DNA from: Kerstersia gyiorum
GTDB lineage: Bacteria; Pseudomonadota; Gammaproteobacteria; Burkholderiales; Burkholderiaceae_B
Length of the DNA stretch: 64,000 nucleotides
Assembly: GCF_004216755.1 (NCBI RefSeq)
Contig: NZ_SGWZ01000002.1
Span: 62,001 to 126,000 of the forward strand
Direction: 5' to 3'
Positions 34,201-41,870 of the stretch are shown one piece after another. The notes below the pieces were generated by a model. It was not told the DNA's origin, did no database searches, and was given only the letters and a program-made list of their open reading frames with translations. Made by a program: the position numbers and the translations under genes. The stretch's first letter is position 1; every line of letters starts with the position of its first letter.

Positions 34201-34747
34201 AGGAGCTGACGGAAATCGTGTCGCGGCCGCTGGCAGTGGCCTGTTGCCCCGCCAGTACCAGGCATTCCTGCAGCGTGACCTCGCGCCCTTGGGCAGATTC
34301 TTCCGGGGTTATGCCGGGCACGGTCCCGGATGCATTGTCCGAGCAGATGGCGGGATCGGCGGGGGGGAGGGGGGCGTTGTTGGTGATGTCGTCGGCCACG
34401 TCCGGGGGAGCGGTATTCGTGTCCTGTTCCGGCAGGAACAGCCCGGCGACAGGATTGGCGCCATATTCGTTACGCAGCGAAGAAACGTCGGCAGTGAGCG
34501 AGACGGATGGTTTGGCCGGGGACTCGGCCAAACGCTGGATGCCATCCTTGCGTTTGGGGGCCTTCTTGTCCTTGGGGTCCAGGCCGAACTTCCAGGCGAC
34601 TTCGTCAGGGAGATCCGTCGTGTCGACAAAAGTCTTCAGTGTCTCGCTGACGATATCCATGTTGATGCGCATAAGACCATGTTGCAGCGCGGTGACTTTG
34701 GATAGCTTCAGGATGTCTAGGAAGGTGATCGGCTTGATAGGGGGCAT
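31289..34747 (-). CDS. Chimeric Clp-like / FtsH-like double AAA+ protease with M41 peptidase domain
   Basis: A 1152-residue protein without any membrane helix. In order: two Clp-N-like helical repeats (about residues 10-60 and 160-210) split by a disordered linker; a low-complexity region (250-310); a Clp/ClpB-type AAA+ module (about 325-620); an FtsH-type AAA+ module (about 700-930); and an M41 zinc protease (about 950-1152). The first AAA+ keeps Walker A GPSGTGKS (363-370) but has FDDV at Walker B (Glu to Asp at 432), no sensor-1 Asn (TLRPS) and no Arg finger where ClpB has LNRID (YLANATI). The second has GRPGTGKT (753-760), IVFIDE (802-807), ATN (846-848) and Arg859/Arg862. The protease has HEAGH (971-975) and the third zinc ligand Asp1055 in the AASDLAKAT segment, followed by VTQWG. 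I know no named family with this order. It is predicted to be a soluble ATP-dependent protease. Confidence 0.85.
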   Translation of the reverse strand: MPPIKPITFLDILKLSKVTALQHGLMRINMDIVSETLKTFVDTTDLPDEVAWKFGLDPKDKKAPKRKDGIQRLAESPAKPSVSLTADVSSLRNEYGANPVAGLFLPEQDTNTAPPDVADDITNNAPLPPADPAICSDNASGTVPGITPEESAQGREVTLQECLVLAGQQATASGRDTISVSSLREALALYVDTSGVGLHHAALLGITGKPAARTDGITCLAGAPAEPPLPLSNEVAALLEQFKDETLTLRLPASGAPPRATKSSETSNKHDRRNHPGHSSASGEPAPGTGKEQEAQAAEDSSTTISREERVPAALKQVDEQLQELEATIIGQPAALARLRTELLARALGLNTPGKPRLLVCVGPSGTGKSLLARKLADANDGKGLILNMASFQSHNEGFGLTGLREGYSNAGPGRLTGFVRRHPRAVVVFDDVDRAHPNVQNILANLLSDGYLEDEYGFGNEKERSRAESRRVSFKSAQLIFTLRPSPELAEDNTLSTLIRENPAQAATLLAEDMLARRDSDDSLDSSRENGSISAYLAGYLANATILPFAELTIDSLTRIARKSLANFAELFSKQAIPVEFDNLDLISSIITLSFGPDIAPLDLAEAGTHWLTEACFADTAASSQLPERVEVSVAQEVTDWFAEHPLDALHRNQFRRREVLRYDLSPHRQDGVLKLVISAVRLERIQGRKDYGADDGFAIEIPDLRFSDIKGHTRAKERLQQIIQLFNAPAMATSAADAQQTPPPKGMLLHGRPGTGKTMLAKALAAEAGVPFISVAGPQLFNPALTRSIFSRARRYAPSIVFIDEIDALGIRGMRGMEPAINQLLAEIDGFGSRSEHPVFIIAATNFLANVDPALLRSGRLDLLMEVPLLDREARRHFIESRLCSLPHPQAGAAAAWNIDALVAMTAGMSGADFEKVYRELLLSQQQSQDGKDGHVSYEQLLEQINTVKYGERSRRKPLQEYLAAVAYHEAGHAVLAALLHPERPLEQVTIAGRGDAHGFVALSRDDEHALRPMNRNEAMNDLCVKLAGRVAQLRQFPVSESSGGSDNGAASDLAKATEMAWLAVTQWGLDESFGWLSLAPFDNPLPPAWMERAQTRVDIWLQQARERTEKLVESHWAVIAKLAEQLLQDETLDGQAVLKLIEEQKNGAA

Positions 34748-35097
34748 GCTTGAGGGAAATGCTGGGGGTGTATGGCATGACCCTGAAGTATAGGCATTCC
34801 GCCGGCTTGTTGCCTGACGTGCAGTGCTTCCAGTTGTGAGTGAATTCTTGTTTTCGTTGTCACACTTGTGCCATTCTGTGTGAGTTGTAAATGTTCATGC
34901 GCATCACCCGAACGGGCCATTTCCGCCGTCGGAACAAGCGCAACTGCCGGGTGTGCGCCGGCGAACGAATTTGTAACCGCAGGCCCTTTGGCGGTGAGGC
35001 AACAGTCCGGGTTTTGAATCTCCCACGTAACGTGATAGAATCCGACGATTCAGTATGCACCTCATTCCATCCATTTTTTAACTGCGTAATAGAATTC
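34748..35097. other. Intergenic region between protease gene and rpsU (350 bp)
   Basis: No coding frame is supported. It holds a sigma-70-type promoter for rpsU (described separately). A TATACT -10-like box points toward the protease at 34787-34792 with no clear -35. An inverted repeat TCACAC/GTGTGA lies at 34860-34883. Confidence 0.5.
35014..35041 (+). promoter_or_regulatory. Sigma-70-type promoter of rpsU-dnaG
   Basis: TTGAAT (35014-35019) and TAGAAT (35036-35041) are 16 bp apart. The predicted start near 35048 leaves a leader of about 50 bases before the rpsU ATG. Confidence 0.6.
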
Positions 35098-35310
35098 ATG
35101 CCTATTGTTCGCCTGAAAGAAAACGAGCCGTTTGAAGCCGCTCTGCGCCGCTTCAAGCGCACCATCGAAAAGACGGGTCTGCTGACCGAACTGCGTTCGC
35201 GCGAGTTCTACGAAAAGCCCACCGCTGAGCGCAAGCGCAAGCATGCTGCCGCCGTGAAGCGTCATTACAAGCGTATCCGCAGCCAACAACTGCCTCCGCG
35301 CCTCTACTGA
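35098..35310 (+). CDS. rpsU: 30S ribosomal protein S21
   Basis: A 70-residue basic protein, MPIVRLKENEPFEAALRRFKRTIEKTGLL..., ending in the Lys/Arg-rich AERKRKHAAAVKRHYKRIRSQQ typical of S21. It helps start translation on the 30S subunit. The in-frame extension upstream is not used in the family. It heads the conserved rpsU-dnaG-rpoD macromolecular synthesis operon; dnaG starts 12 bp after its stop. Confidence 0.97.
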   Translation: MPIVRLKENEPFEAALRRFKRTIEKTGLLTELRSREFYEKPTAERKRKHAAAVKRHYKRIRSQQLPPRLY

Positions 35311-35322
35311 TCTGTTCAGTGA

Positions 35323-37377
35323 GTGATTCCTGATTCTTTCATCCAGGAACTTCTCGCCCGGGTCGATATTACGGATGTCGTCGGGCGTTATGTGCAGCTG
35401 CGCAAGGGTGGGGCGAACCTTTTAGGTCTCTGCCCCTTCCATAACGAAAAATCCCCTTCCTTTACTGTCAGCCCCACCAAACAGTTCTACCACTGCTTTG
35501 GTTGCGGAGCGCATGGCAGCGCGATTACCTTCCTGATGGAGCACACCGGGGCCAGTTTCCCGGAAGCTGTGCGTTCGCTTGCCGCTTCGGCAGGCATGAA
35601 CGTGCCGGAAGAGCCGCGCAGCCCGCGCCAGCAGGCCGAGGCCGCCAGGCGCAAGGAAGAGGTATCGCGGCATACGCAGGCACTGGAAAAAGCCCAGGAA
35701 TACTATCTGGCGCAGTTGCGCCAGTCCGCCCAGGCGCGCCGCTATCTGCAGGGGCGCGGGCTGACTGGCGAGATCGCCAAGCGCTACGGCCTGGGCTGGA
35801 CCGGCGACGATCGCCGGGGCTTGTCCAATGTCTTCGAGCGTTACGATGATCCCGTGCTGGTTGAGGTCGGGTTGGTCGTGGAAGCGGACGACGGGCGCCG
35901 TTATGACCGCTTCCGCGAGCGCGTCACCTTTCCCATTCGGAACGCCCGCGGCGCGCTGATAGGCTTTGGCGGCCGCATCATCGGCAAAGGCGAGCCCAAG
36001 TACCTGAATTCCCCGGAAACTCCTTTGTTTTCCAAGGGGCAGGAATTGTATGGCCTGTGGGAAGCGCGCCAGGCGATCCGGGCCGCCGGCCAGGTACTGG
36101 TGGTGGAAGGCTACATGGATGTGGTTGGCCTTGCGCAACTGGGCGTGGAGCATGCCGTGGCTACGCTGGGCACGGCAACGACGCCTCAGCATGTGCAGAA
36201 GCTGCTGCGCGCCAGCGAGAACGTGGTGTTCTCCTTCGATGGCGACAAGGCGGGGCGTCGTGCGGCCTGGCGGGCGCTCAATACCTGCTTGGCCTTGCTG
36301 CGCGATGACATTTCCATCCGCTTCCTGTTCCTGCCGGAAGATCACGATCCGGATTCCTACGTTCGCGCCTTCGGGGCCGAAGCATTCCGTGCCACGTTGG
36401 CCGAAGCCCAGCCGTTGTCGCGTTTCCTGCTCGATGAGCTTGCTGCGCGCCATGTCCTTGACGAAGTTGAAGGGCGCGCTGCCTGCATCCACGAAGCCCG
36501 GCCGCTGTTTGCCGAGATTCCGGATTGCGCGCTGAAGGTCCAGCTGCACAATGAATTCGCGCGGCAGGTGCGGCTTACCCCTGAGGAGCTGCATGCCATG
36601 TTCCGCGCGGGCGAGGCCCAGGCGCCGGGGCGGCACGCCGCGCCGGCAGCTGGTGCAGCCGAGGCTCACGCCGGCGGTAGTCACGCAGACGGGCGCCATG
36701 GCGTGGCGGAAGCGCCGCCACCCTGGATGGTCGCGCCAGATGATGTGGTTCCCGATGACATCGGTTTCCAGGGCGGCATGGATCACGAAGGCGGCTATTG
36801 GCCGGCACAGGAAACCTTCCAGGCGCTGCCGCAGCCGGGCACCGGCCGCCGGACATGGAATGGCAGTGGCAGGGATGGGGATCGGGGTAAGCGGCGCAAG
36901 GACGGCGGGCGCTGGAATGAAGGACGGAACCGGGGAGTGCCGCCCTTGAGCGGCGGCCAGCAAGTGGCCAGCCTGCCACGTAAATTATTGCGGTTGCTGG
37001 TGAGCCATCCCGGGCTGGTCGACGAAATGGGCGAGCAGCAGCTTGAAGTTCTAGATGGCAGCCCCCATATGCGTATGGTCAGGGAGTTGGTGACGCTGCT
37101 TCAGGATTCGGGAGCGAGGCATATCGGCGCCATGATGGAAGCCGTGCCTGCTGAATCCGAGTTGGCGGGCATCCTGCATGACCTGTCGCGCGACGTGCTT
37201 GGCAGCGAAGAGCTGCCCGACCCGCAACTGGAGTGGGAAGGGGGCTTGCGCAATGTCGAGCGCGAGGCGCTGAAGTTGGAACTGGATGCCCTGGTGGCGT
37301 CCGGCCTGACGGATGATGAGTCGAAAAAGTTATACCAGGATCTGACGCGCCGCCTGAGGGCCTTGGGGAACGCTTAG
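35323..37377 (+). CDS. dnaG: DNA primase
   Basis: The 684-residue protein starts at GTG 35323 (MIPDSFIQELLARVDITDVVGRYV). It has the zinc-finger CHC2 domain (CPFHNEKSPSFTVSPTKQFYHCFGCGAHG), the Toprim core (EGYMDVVGLAQLGVEHAVATLGTATT and FDGDKAGRRAAWRA) and a Gly/His/Ala/Arg-rich low-complexity insert (about residues 430-545). The C-terminal DnaB-binding helical domain follows. The insert makes it longer than E. coli DnaG (581). It synthesises RNA primers at the replication fork. Confidence 0.97.
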   Translation: MIPDSFIQELLARVDITDVVGRYVQLRKGGANLLGLCPFHNEKSPSFTVSPTKQFYHCFGCGAHGSAITFLMEHTGASFPEAVRSLAASAGMNVPEEPRSPRQQAEAARRKEEVSRHTQALEKAQEYYLAQLRQSAQARRYLQGRGLTGEIAKRYGLGWTGDDRRGLSNVFERYDDPVLVEVGLVVEADDGRRYDRFRERVTFPIRNARGALIGFGGRIIGKGEPKYLNSPETPLFSKGQELYGLWEARQAIRAAGQVLVVEGYMDVVGLAQLGVEHAVATLGTATTPQHVQKLLRASENVVFSFDGDKAGRRAAWRALNTCLALLRDDISIRFLFLPEDHDPDSYVRAFGAEAFRATLAEAQPLSRFLLDELAARHVLDEVEGRAACIHEARPLFAEIPDCALKVQLHNEFARQVRLTPEELHAMFRAGEAQAPGRHAAPAAGAAEAHAGGSHADGRHGVAEAPPPWMVAPDDVVPDDIGFQGGMDHEGGYWPAQETFQALPQPGTGRRTWNGSGRDGDRGKRRKDGGRWNEGRNRGVPPLSGGQQVASLPRKLLRLLVSHPGLVDEMGEQQLEVLDGSPHMRMVRELVTLLQDSGARHIGAMMEAVPAESELAGILHDLSRDVLGSEELPDPQLEWEGGLRNVEREALKLELDALVASGLTDDESKKLYQDLTRRLRALGNA

Positions 37378-37627
37378 TGTAGTGTTCCCGCAAATAAGTT
37401 AAGATTCAGGGGTTTGCGATGTCTGCCCCGAACCTTTTCTCGGAGTTGCGGTCGGATGATGCTGCGGGTCTTAGCCCGCCTGATGCCGGAAGTCTTGTTA
37501 CTTCCGGCTTTTCGGCGCTTGATGCCGAGTTGTTCTCGCTCTTTTTTGTCCTGTTCACTGTTTGGGCTGTCGGCAGAATCAGACAGCCCTCCCGTTTTGT
37601 GGCGGCAACTTCGCTACGGAAACCATT
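37378..37627 (+). promoter_or_regulatory. dnaG-rpoD leader region with stacked hairpins
   Basis: The 250-bp gap holds three stem-loops: GCGGG/CCCGC (37464-37479), GCCGGAAGT/ACTTCCGGC followed by TTTT (37485-37512), and GGGCTGTC/GACAGCCC (37564-37589). A 70-codon open frame (37419-37631) crosses the region and its TGA overlaps the rpoD ATG. rpoD output is therefore likely adjusted here by termination or a separate promoter. Confidence 0.5.
37485..37512 (+). terminator. Rho-independent terminator or attenuator upstream of rpoD
   Basis: A 9-bp perfect stem, GCCGGAAGT/ACTTCCGGC, with CTTGTT loop and TTTT tail, 108 bp after the dnaG stop and 115 bp before the rpoD ATG. Confidence 0.65.
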
Positions 37628-39868
37628 ATGACCCAATCCAAAACCGCAAAAAGTTCGAAGGCAGACCAACAGACGCATATCGACGTGCCGGATACAGGCA
37701 GTGCGGCAACGACTGGCGCCCGCAAGGTGACGCGCGCCGCTGCCAAGACGCCGGCCAAGGCTGCGGTCAAGGTGGCAGCAGCAGGCGCGGCCAAGACGAC
37801 GAAGACGGCAGCCAAGAGCGCGACCAAGACGGCAGCCAAGAAGGCTGCCGAGCCCAAGGCAGCGGCTGCGCCCAAGGTTGCCGGTACCGGCCGTCGCCCC
37901 GGCCGTCCTGCCAAGAGCGCTAACGTCAGCGCGGATTTCGATGACGACATGGATCAAGACGGCGAAATCGTTCCTGATTTCAAGCCGGCCAAGCGCGGCA
38001 AGCGCGGCAAGGCGGATCCCAAGGATCTGATCGCGCGCGGCCCCGTGTCGCCCGAGGAATACGAAGCTCGCCGCAACCGCCTGAAGCAGCTCATCAAGCT
38101 GGGCAAGGATCGCGGCTACCTGACCTACGGCGAAATCAACGATCATCTGCCGGATGATCTGGTGGACGCCGAAGCCATCGACGGCATCATCAGCACGTTC
38201 AGCGACATGGGCATCGCAGTCTATGACCAGGCGCCCGACGCTGAAACGCTGCTGATGAGCGAAAACGCGCCGGTGGCATCCAATGACGACGATGTTGAGG
38301 ATGAAGCGGAAGCTGCGCTCACGACGGTGGATTCCGACTTCGGCCGTACGACCGACCCGGTGCGCATGTACATGCGCGAAATGGGTTCTGTCGAACTGCT
38401 GACGCGCGAAGGCGAAATCGAAATTGCCAAGCGTATCGAAGATGGCCTGAAGCACATGGTCATGGCCATTTCCGCGTGTCCGACCACCATCTTGGAAATC
38501 CTGGCGCACGTTGCCAAGGTACGCGATGGTTCCAGCCAGGTTGACGAAATCGTCGACGGCCTGCTGGACCAGGACGGTGAAGAGTATGCAGGCGCCGGTG
38601 TGACTGACAGCGGTGACGACGGCCCCGCAGGCGGCATGAGCAGCAAGCAGCTGGAAACGCTACGTGTTGAAACGCTGGAAAAATTCGATCGCGTCGAAAA
38701 ATGGTTCGGCGTGATGCGTGAATGCTACGAGACCGGCGGCTACCGTTCGGCCCGTTACCTTGAGGCGCAGGAAGGTATCCAGGAGGAGTTCCTGGGCATC
38801 CGCTTCACGGCCAAGATGGTCGAGCGTCTGGCTGACACCTTGCGTTCGCAGGTGGAAGAAGTACGCCAGCTGGAGCGTGCAGTGCTGTCGGTTTGTGTGG
38901 ATCGCGCCGGCATGCCGCGCAGCCACTTCATCAAGGTCTTCCCGGGCCAGGAAACCAATCTGGAATGGGTGCAAAAGGAAGTGGATGCCGGCTATCCGTA
39001 TTCGGAAACCCTGGCACGCCATATTCCTGACGTGCAGGAGCTGCAGAACAAGCTCATTGAGTTGCAGGACCGCGTCGTGCTGCCGCTCAAGGATCTCAAG
39101 GACGTCAACAAACGCATGGCAACCGGCGAGGCCAAGGCCCGCAAGGCCAAGCGCGAGATGATAGAGGCCAACCTGCGTTTGGTGATCTCCATTGCCAAGA
39201 AGTACACCAACCGCGGCCTGCAATTCCTGGATCTGATCCAGGAAGGCAACATCGGTCTGATGAAGGCGGTGGACAAGTTCGAATACCGCCGTGGCTACAA
39301 GTTCTCGACCTACGCCACATGGTGGATCCGCCAGGCCATCACGCGCTCCATTGCCGATCAGGCGCGCACCATCCGTATTCCGGTCCACATGATCGAAACG
39401 ATCAACAAGATGAACCGGATCAATCGTCAGATCCTGCAGGAAACCGGCGCCGAGCCGGATCCCGCAACCCTGGCGGCCAAGATGGACATGCCGGAAGACA
39501 AGATCCGCAAGATCCTGAAGATCGCCAAGGAGCCCATCTCCATGGAAACGCCGATCGGTGACGACGACGATTCCCACCTGGGCGATTTCATCGAGGACAC
39601 GGCCAATCTGGCACCTGCCGAAGCCGCGCTGCATGGCTCCATGCGCGACGTGGTCAAGGAAGTGCTGGATTCGCTGACGCCGCGTGAGGCCAAGGTGCTG
39701 CGCATGCGTTTTGGTATCGAAATGAGCACCGACCAGACGCTGGAAGAGGTCGGCAAACAATTCGACGTCACCCGCGAGCGCATCCGCCAAATAGAAGCCA
39801 AGGCCTTGCGCAAGCTGCGCCACCCCAGCCGTGCGGACAAACTGAAGAGCTTCCTGGAAGGGCAGTAA
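37628..39868 (+). CDS. rpoD: RNA polymerase sigma-70 factor RpoD
   Basis: A 746-residue primary sigma factor from ATG 37628 (GGAAA upstream). Residues 15-105 form a histone H1-like Ala/Lys-rich extension (KTPAKAAVKVAAAGAAKTT...), as in other Alcaligenaceae. Region 1.1, the non-conserved region and regions 2-4 follow: RMYMREMGSVELLTREGEIEIAKRIE, FLDLIQEGNIGLMKAVDKFEYRRGYKFSTYATWWIRQAITRSIADQARTIRIPVHM, and the region 4 helix-turn-helix EEVGKQFDVTRERIRQIEAKALRKLRHPSR. It directs housekeeping transcription. Confidence 0.97.
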   Translation: MTQSKTAKSSKADQQTHIDVPDTGSAATTGARKVTRAAAKTPAKAAVKVAAAGAAKTTKTAAKSATKTAAKKAAEPKAAAAPKVAGTGRRPGRPAKSANVSADFDDDMDQDGEIVPDFKPAKRGKRGKADPKDLIARGPVSPEEYEARRNRLKQLIKLGKDRGYLTYGEINDHLPDDLVDAEAIDGIISTFSDMGIAVYDQAPDAETLLMSENAPVASNDDDVEDEAEAALTTVDSDFGRTTDPVRMYMREMGSVELLTREGEIEIAKRIEDGLKHMVMAISACPTTILEILAHVAKVRDGSSQVDEIVDGLLDQDGEEYAGAGVTDSGDDGPAGGMSSKQLETLRVETLEKFDRVEKWFGVMRECYETGGYRSARYLEAQEGIQEEFLGIRFTAKMVERLADTLRSQVEEVRQLERAVLSVCVDRAGMPRSHFIKVFPGQETNLEWVQKEVDAGYPYSETLARHIPDVQELQNKLIELQDRVVLPLKDLKDVNKRMATGEAKARKAKREMIEANLRLVISIAKKYTNRGLQFLDLIQEGNIGLMKAVDKFEYRRGYKFSTYATWWIRQAITRSIADQARTIRIPVHMIETINKMNRINRQILQETGAEPDPATLAAKMDMPEDKIRKILKIAKEPISMETPIGDDDDSHLGDFIEDTANLAPAEAALHGSMRDVVKEVLDSLTPREAKVLRMRFGIEMSTDQTLEEVGKQFDVTRERIRQIEAKALRKLRHPSRADKLKSFLEGQ

Positions 39869-39884
39869 TGGAAGCCTTCCTGCA

Positions 39885-40337
39885 ATGAGCTGGGCGGATC
39901 CGACGATACTGTTGTTGCTGGCGTTTGCCGTTCTCGGCTACGTCAGCCACAACATGGCGGTATCCATCGCCATGCTGGTGCTGTTGTTTGTACGGCTGAC
40001 GCCGCTACAGGCGCATTTTCCCTGGGTGCAGAAATACGGCCTCAGCGTGGGCATCATCATCCTGATGGTAGGCGTGATGACACCCATTGCCAGCGGCCGC
40101 ATCAGTGTCAGCGACCTGCTGCACTCCTTCGTGGAATGGCGTTCTTTCCTGGCGGTGCTGGTTGGTATCGGCGTGGCCTGGCTGGGCGGGCGGGGCGTGG
40201 TCCTGATGGGCAACAGCCCGCAGATCGTGGCTGGCCTGCTGATGGGAACCCTGATCGGTGTGGCATTCTTCCGTGGCGTACCGGTGGGGCCGCTGATTGC
40301 AGCGGGCTTGTTGTCCCTGTTGATAGGGAAATCCTGA
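39885..40337 (+). CDS. DUF441 (YeaL-like) membrane protein
   Basis: A 150-residue protein with four or five membrane helices. It has the DUF441 pattern: NMAVSIAMLVLLFVRLTPLQ..FPWVQKYGLSVGIIILMVGVMTPIASGRIS and ending GLLMGTLIGVAFFRGVPVGPLIAAGLLSLLIGK. Function unknown. It starts 17 bp after rpoD, so it may be read through from it. Confidence 0.9.
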   Translation: MSWADPTILLLLAFAVLGYVSHNMAVSIAMLVLLFVRLTPLQAHFPWVQKYGLSVGIIILMVGVMTPIASGRISVSDLLHSFVEWRSFLAVLVGIGVAWLGGRGVVLMGNSPQIVAGLLMGTLIGVAFFRGVPVGPLIAAGLLSLLIGKS

Positions 40338-40393
40338 CCCGGCCACGGGTGGCGGGTAACAGATTTCCAGGGGATTTCCAGGGCGCTACTGTT

Positions 40394-40421
40394 TTGCAAT
40401 GGCCACCAAGCATGTCATAAT
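40394..40421 (+). promoter_or_regulatory. Promoter of the CAU tRNA
   Basis: TTGCAA (40394-40399) and CATAAT (40416-40421) are 16 bp apart. Transcription would start about 5 bp before the tRNA 5' end. Confidence 0.5.
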
Positions 40422-40432
40422 AATGAGCTTGG

Positions 40433-40509
40433 GGGCCGTTAGCTCAGTTGGTTAGAGCAGAGGACTCATAATCCTTTGGTCGCTGGTTCAAGTCCAGCAC
40501 GGCCTACCA
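40433..40509 (+). tRNA. ileX: tRNA with CAU anticodon, best read as tRNA-Ile2 (lysidine-modified)
   Basis: A 77-base cloverleaf with encoded CCA. Arms are: acceptor GGGCCGT/ACGGCCT, D-stem GCTC/GAGC, anticodon loop CTCATAA, T-arm GCTGG-TTCAAGT-CCAGC. The segment TTGGTCGCTGGTTCAAGTCCAGC equals that of E. coli tRNA-Ile2 (ileX). Pairs C4-G69 and C5-G68, associated with TilS recognition, are present. E. coli ileX also lies just beyond rpoD. Automatic tools may call it tRNA-Met. The first pair is G1-U72, an unusual wobble. Confidence 0.8.
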
Positions 40510-40515
40510 GTATTG

Positions 40516-40549
40516 ATGCGGCTCACAGCGATGTGGGCCGTATTTTTTT
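40516..40549 (+). terminator. Rho-independent terminator after the CAU tRNA
   Basis: A 12-bp stem (two G-T pairs) with core CGGCTCACA/TGTGGGCCG, GCGA loop and a seven-T run. Confidence 0.85.
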
Positions 40550-40646
40550 GTCCTTCAATTGCATAGGTTCGTGCATGCTGGCCGCCGCCCGGCGTGAAGC
40601 AGCGGTCGGGCGGCATCCAGGAAGTCTGCTGAAAGTGCTGTTGCGC

Positions 40647-41870
40647 TTATTTAGGTTGGCACTGGTTGGTGGGAGCGCGGCCCTGGAATCTGGCTTCGGC
40701 CCAGTCCGGGAAGCGCTTGGCGGCTTCTGGTACCACGGCGCTGTGGTCGTGGTCGGCGAAGGTCAGGAATTCTGCGGCAGCACCGGCTTCACAGATGGCG
40801 TCCCGCTCCCGAAGCGTCAGTTCGATAGGCGTGTCCTTGTCCGCATCTCCCTGGAAGATGATGAAGGGCATGTGGCCGCTGGGTTTGAAGTTATCCACCG
40901 CCGACATGGCTTGCCACCATGGTGATCCTTCCACCAGTGCATCGGGTTGATAGGGGGCGCTCACGTTTGCTGCTGCGCTCCAGACATCGAAGCAGCCATC
41001 GGCCATGGCAGGAAATTGTTCCAGGCCTTCCGTCGTGAGGAAGTCGCGGTAGCGCAGCTCAGGGAAATATGCCTTGATGCCAGGCAGGGTGGATATGACA
41101 TACCCGGCCAGCGATGTGTTTTTCATCGAGTTGAGCGTGAGGTCCTTGATTCTTACGCCCGGGGCAATCAGTGCGGCACCCAACCCGGTGAAGTCCGGTA
41201 CGTACTGCTGGGCGATGGATTCGGCCCACATGGTGGTCTGCCCACCTTGCGACCAGCCATACATGACATAGCGCTTGGATGCCTTGATGTCAGGAATCTG
41301 TTGCGCAACCCTCAGCATGTCGAGCGAGGCCCGCGCATTGGGCTGGCCGGCCATGTAATAGGCCGGGCCGGGCAAGCCCTGTCCGGGGTAGTCGCTCATG
41401 ACCACGATATAGCCCTTGGCCAGCAGTGCCTTGATCGCTGGAATCCGTTCTTCGTCGGTGTCCCGGCGGGATGGCGCGCAGGCATCGGCCACGCCGGTGG
41501 TTTCGTGGTTCCACAGGATAACGTCGCGTTCCTGCGCCACGCTTTCCTGGGGAGCATAGATTTCTCCCGACACATAGGCCAGTTTGCCCTGGGCGATTTC
41601 CGAGACGTAGATCACGTTCCAACCCTTGGCGCCAGTCGGTGCATCCGTGCGGGCCTGGATGTAAAGGATGTCGCCTGCTTTGGCAGTGGCGGGCGGGCGG
41701 CGATAGACATCCCAGAACGCCGATCCCAGCGGGCCGACCTGCAGTTCAGGTGCTGGCGCGGCATGGGCGTCTCCAGAATTGCCGTCGCCACCACATGCGC
41801 TCAGGACGACGCTGGATGCCAACGTGGCAATGAGTGCTGCCAGCGTACTCTGGCGATGGTTCGTTTTCAT
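40647..41870 (-). CDS. Secreted lipoprotein lipase/esterase (LIP-type alpha/beta hydrolase)
   Basis: The 407-residue protein has a lipoprotein signal peptide (LSAC lipobox near residue 26, followed by GGDGNSGD). The mature part is an alpha/beta hydrolase of the secretory lipase type: nucleophile elbow YGWSQGGQ (Ser), acid FQGDADKDTPIE (Asp) and a C-terminal DHDHSAV (His). LWNHETTGVADACAPS and DYPGQGLPGPAYYM are also typical of this family. Likely substrate: esters or short triglycerides in the periplasm or outside. It stands alone with an AT-rich upstream region. Confidence 0.85.
   Translation of the reverse strand: MKTNHRQSTLAALIATLASSVVLSACGGDGNSGDAHAAPAPELQVGPLGSAFWDVYRRPPATAKAGDILYIQARTDAPTGAKGWNVIYVSEIAQGKLAYVSGEIYAPQESVAQERDVILWNHETTGVADACAPSRRDTDEERIPAIKALLAKGYIVVMSDYPGQGLPGPAYYMAGQPNARASLDMLRVAQQIPDIKASKRYVMYGWSQGGQTTMWAESIAQQYVPDFTGLGAALIAPGVRIKDLTLNSMKNTSLAGYVISTLPGIKAYFPELRYRDFLTTEGLEQFPAMADGCFDVWSAAANVSAPYQPDALVEGSPWWQAMSAVDNFKPSGHMPFIIFQGDADKDTPIELTLRERDAICEAGAAAEFLTFADHDHSAVVPEAAKRFPDWAEARFQGRAPTNQCQPK

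Noticed and set aside
40433..40509. Elongator tRNA-Met
   Set aside because: The anticodon is CAU, but the T-arm, variable region and C4-G69/C5-G68 pairs fit tRNA-Ile2 better.
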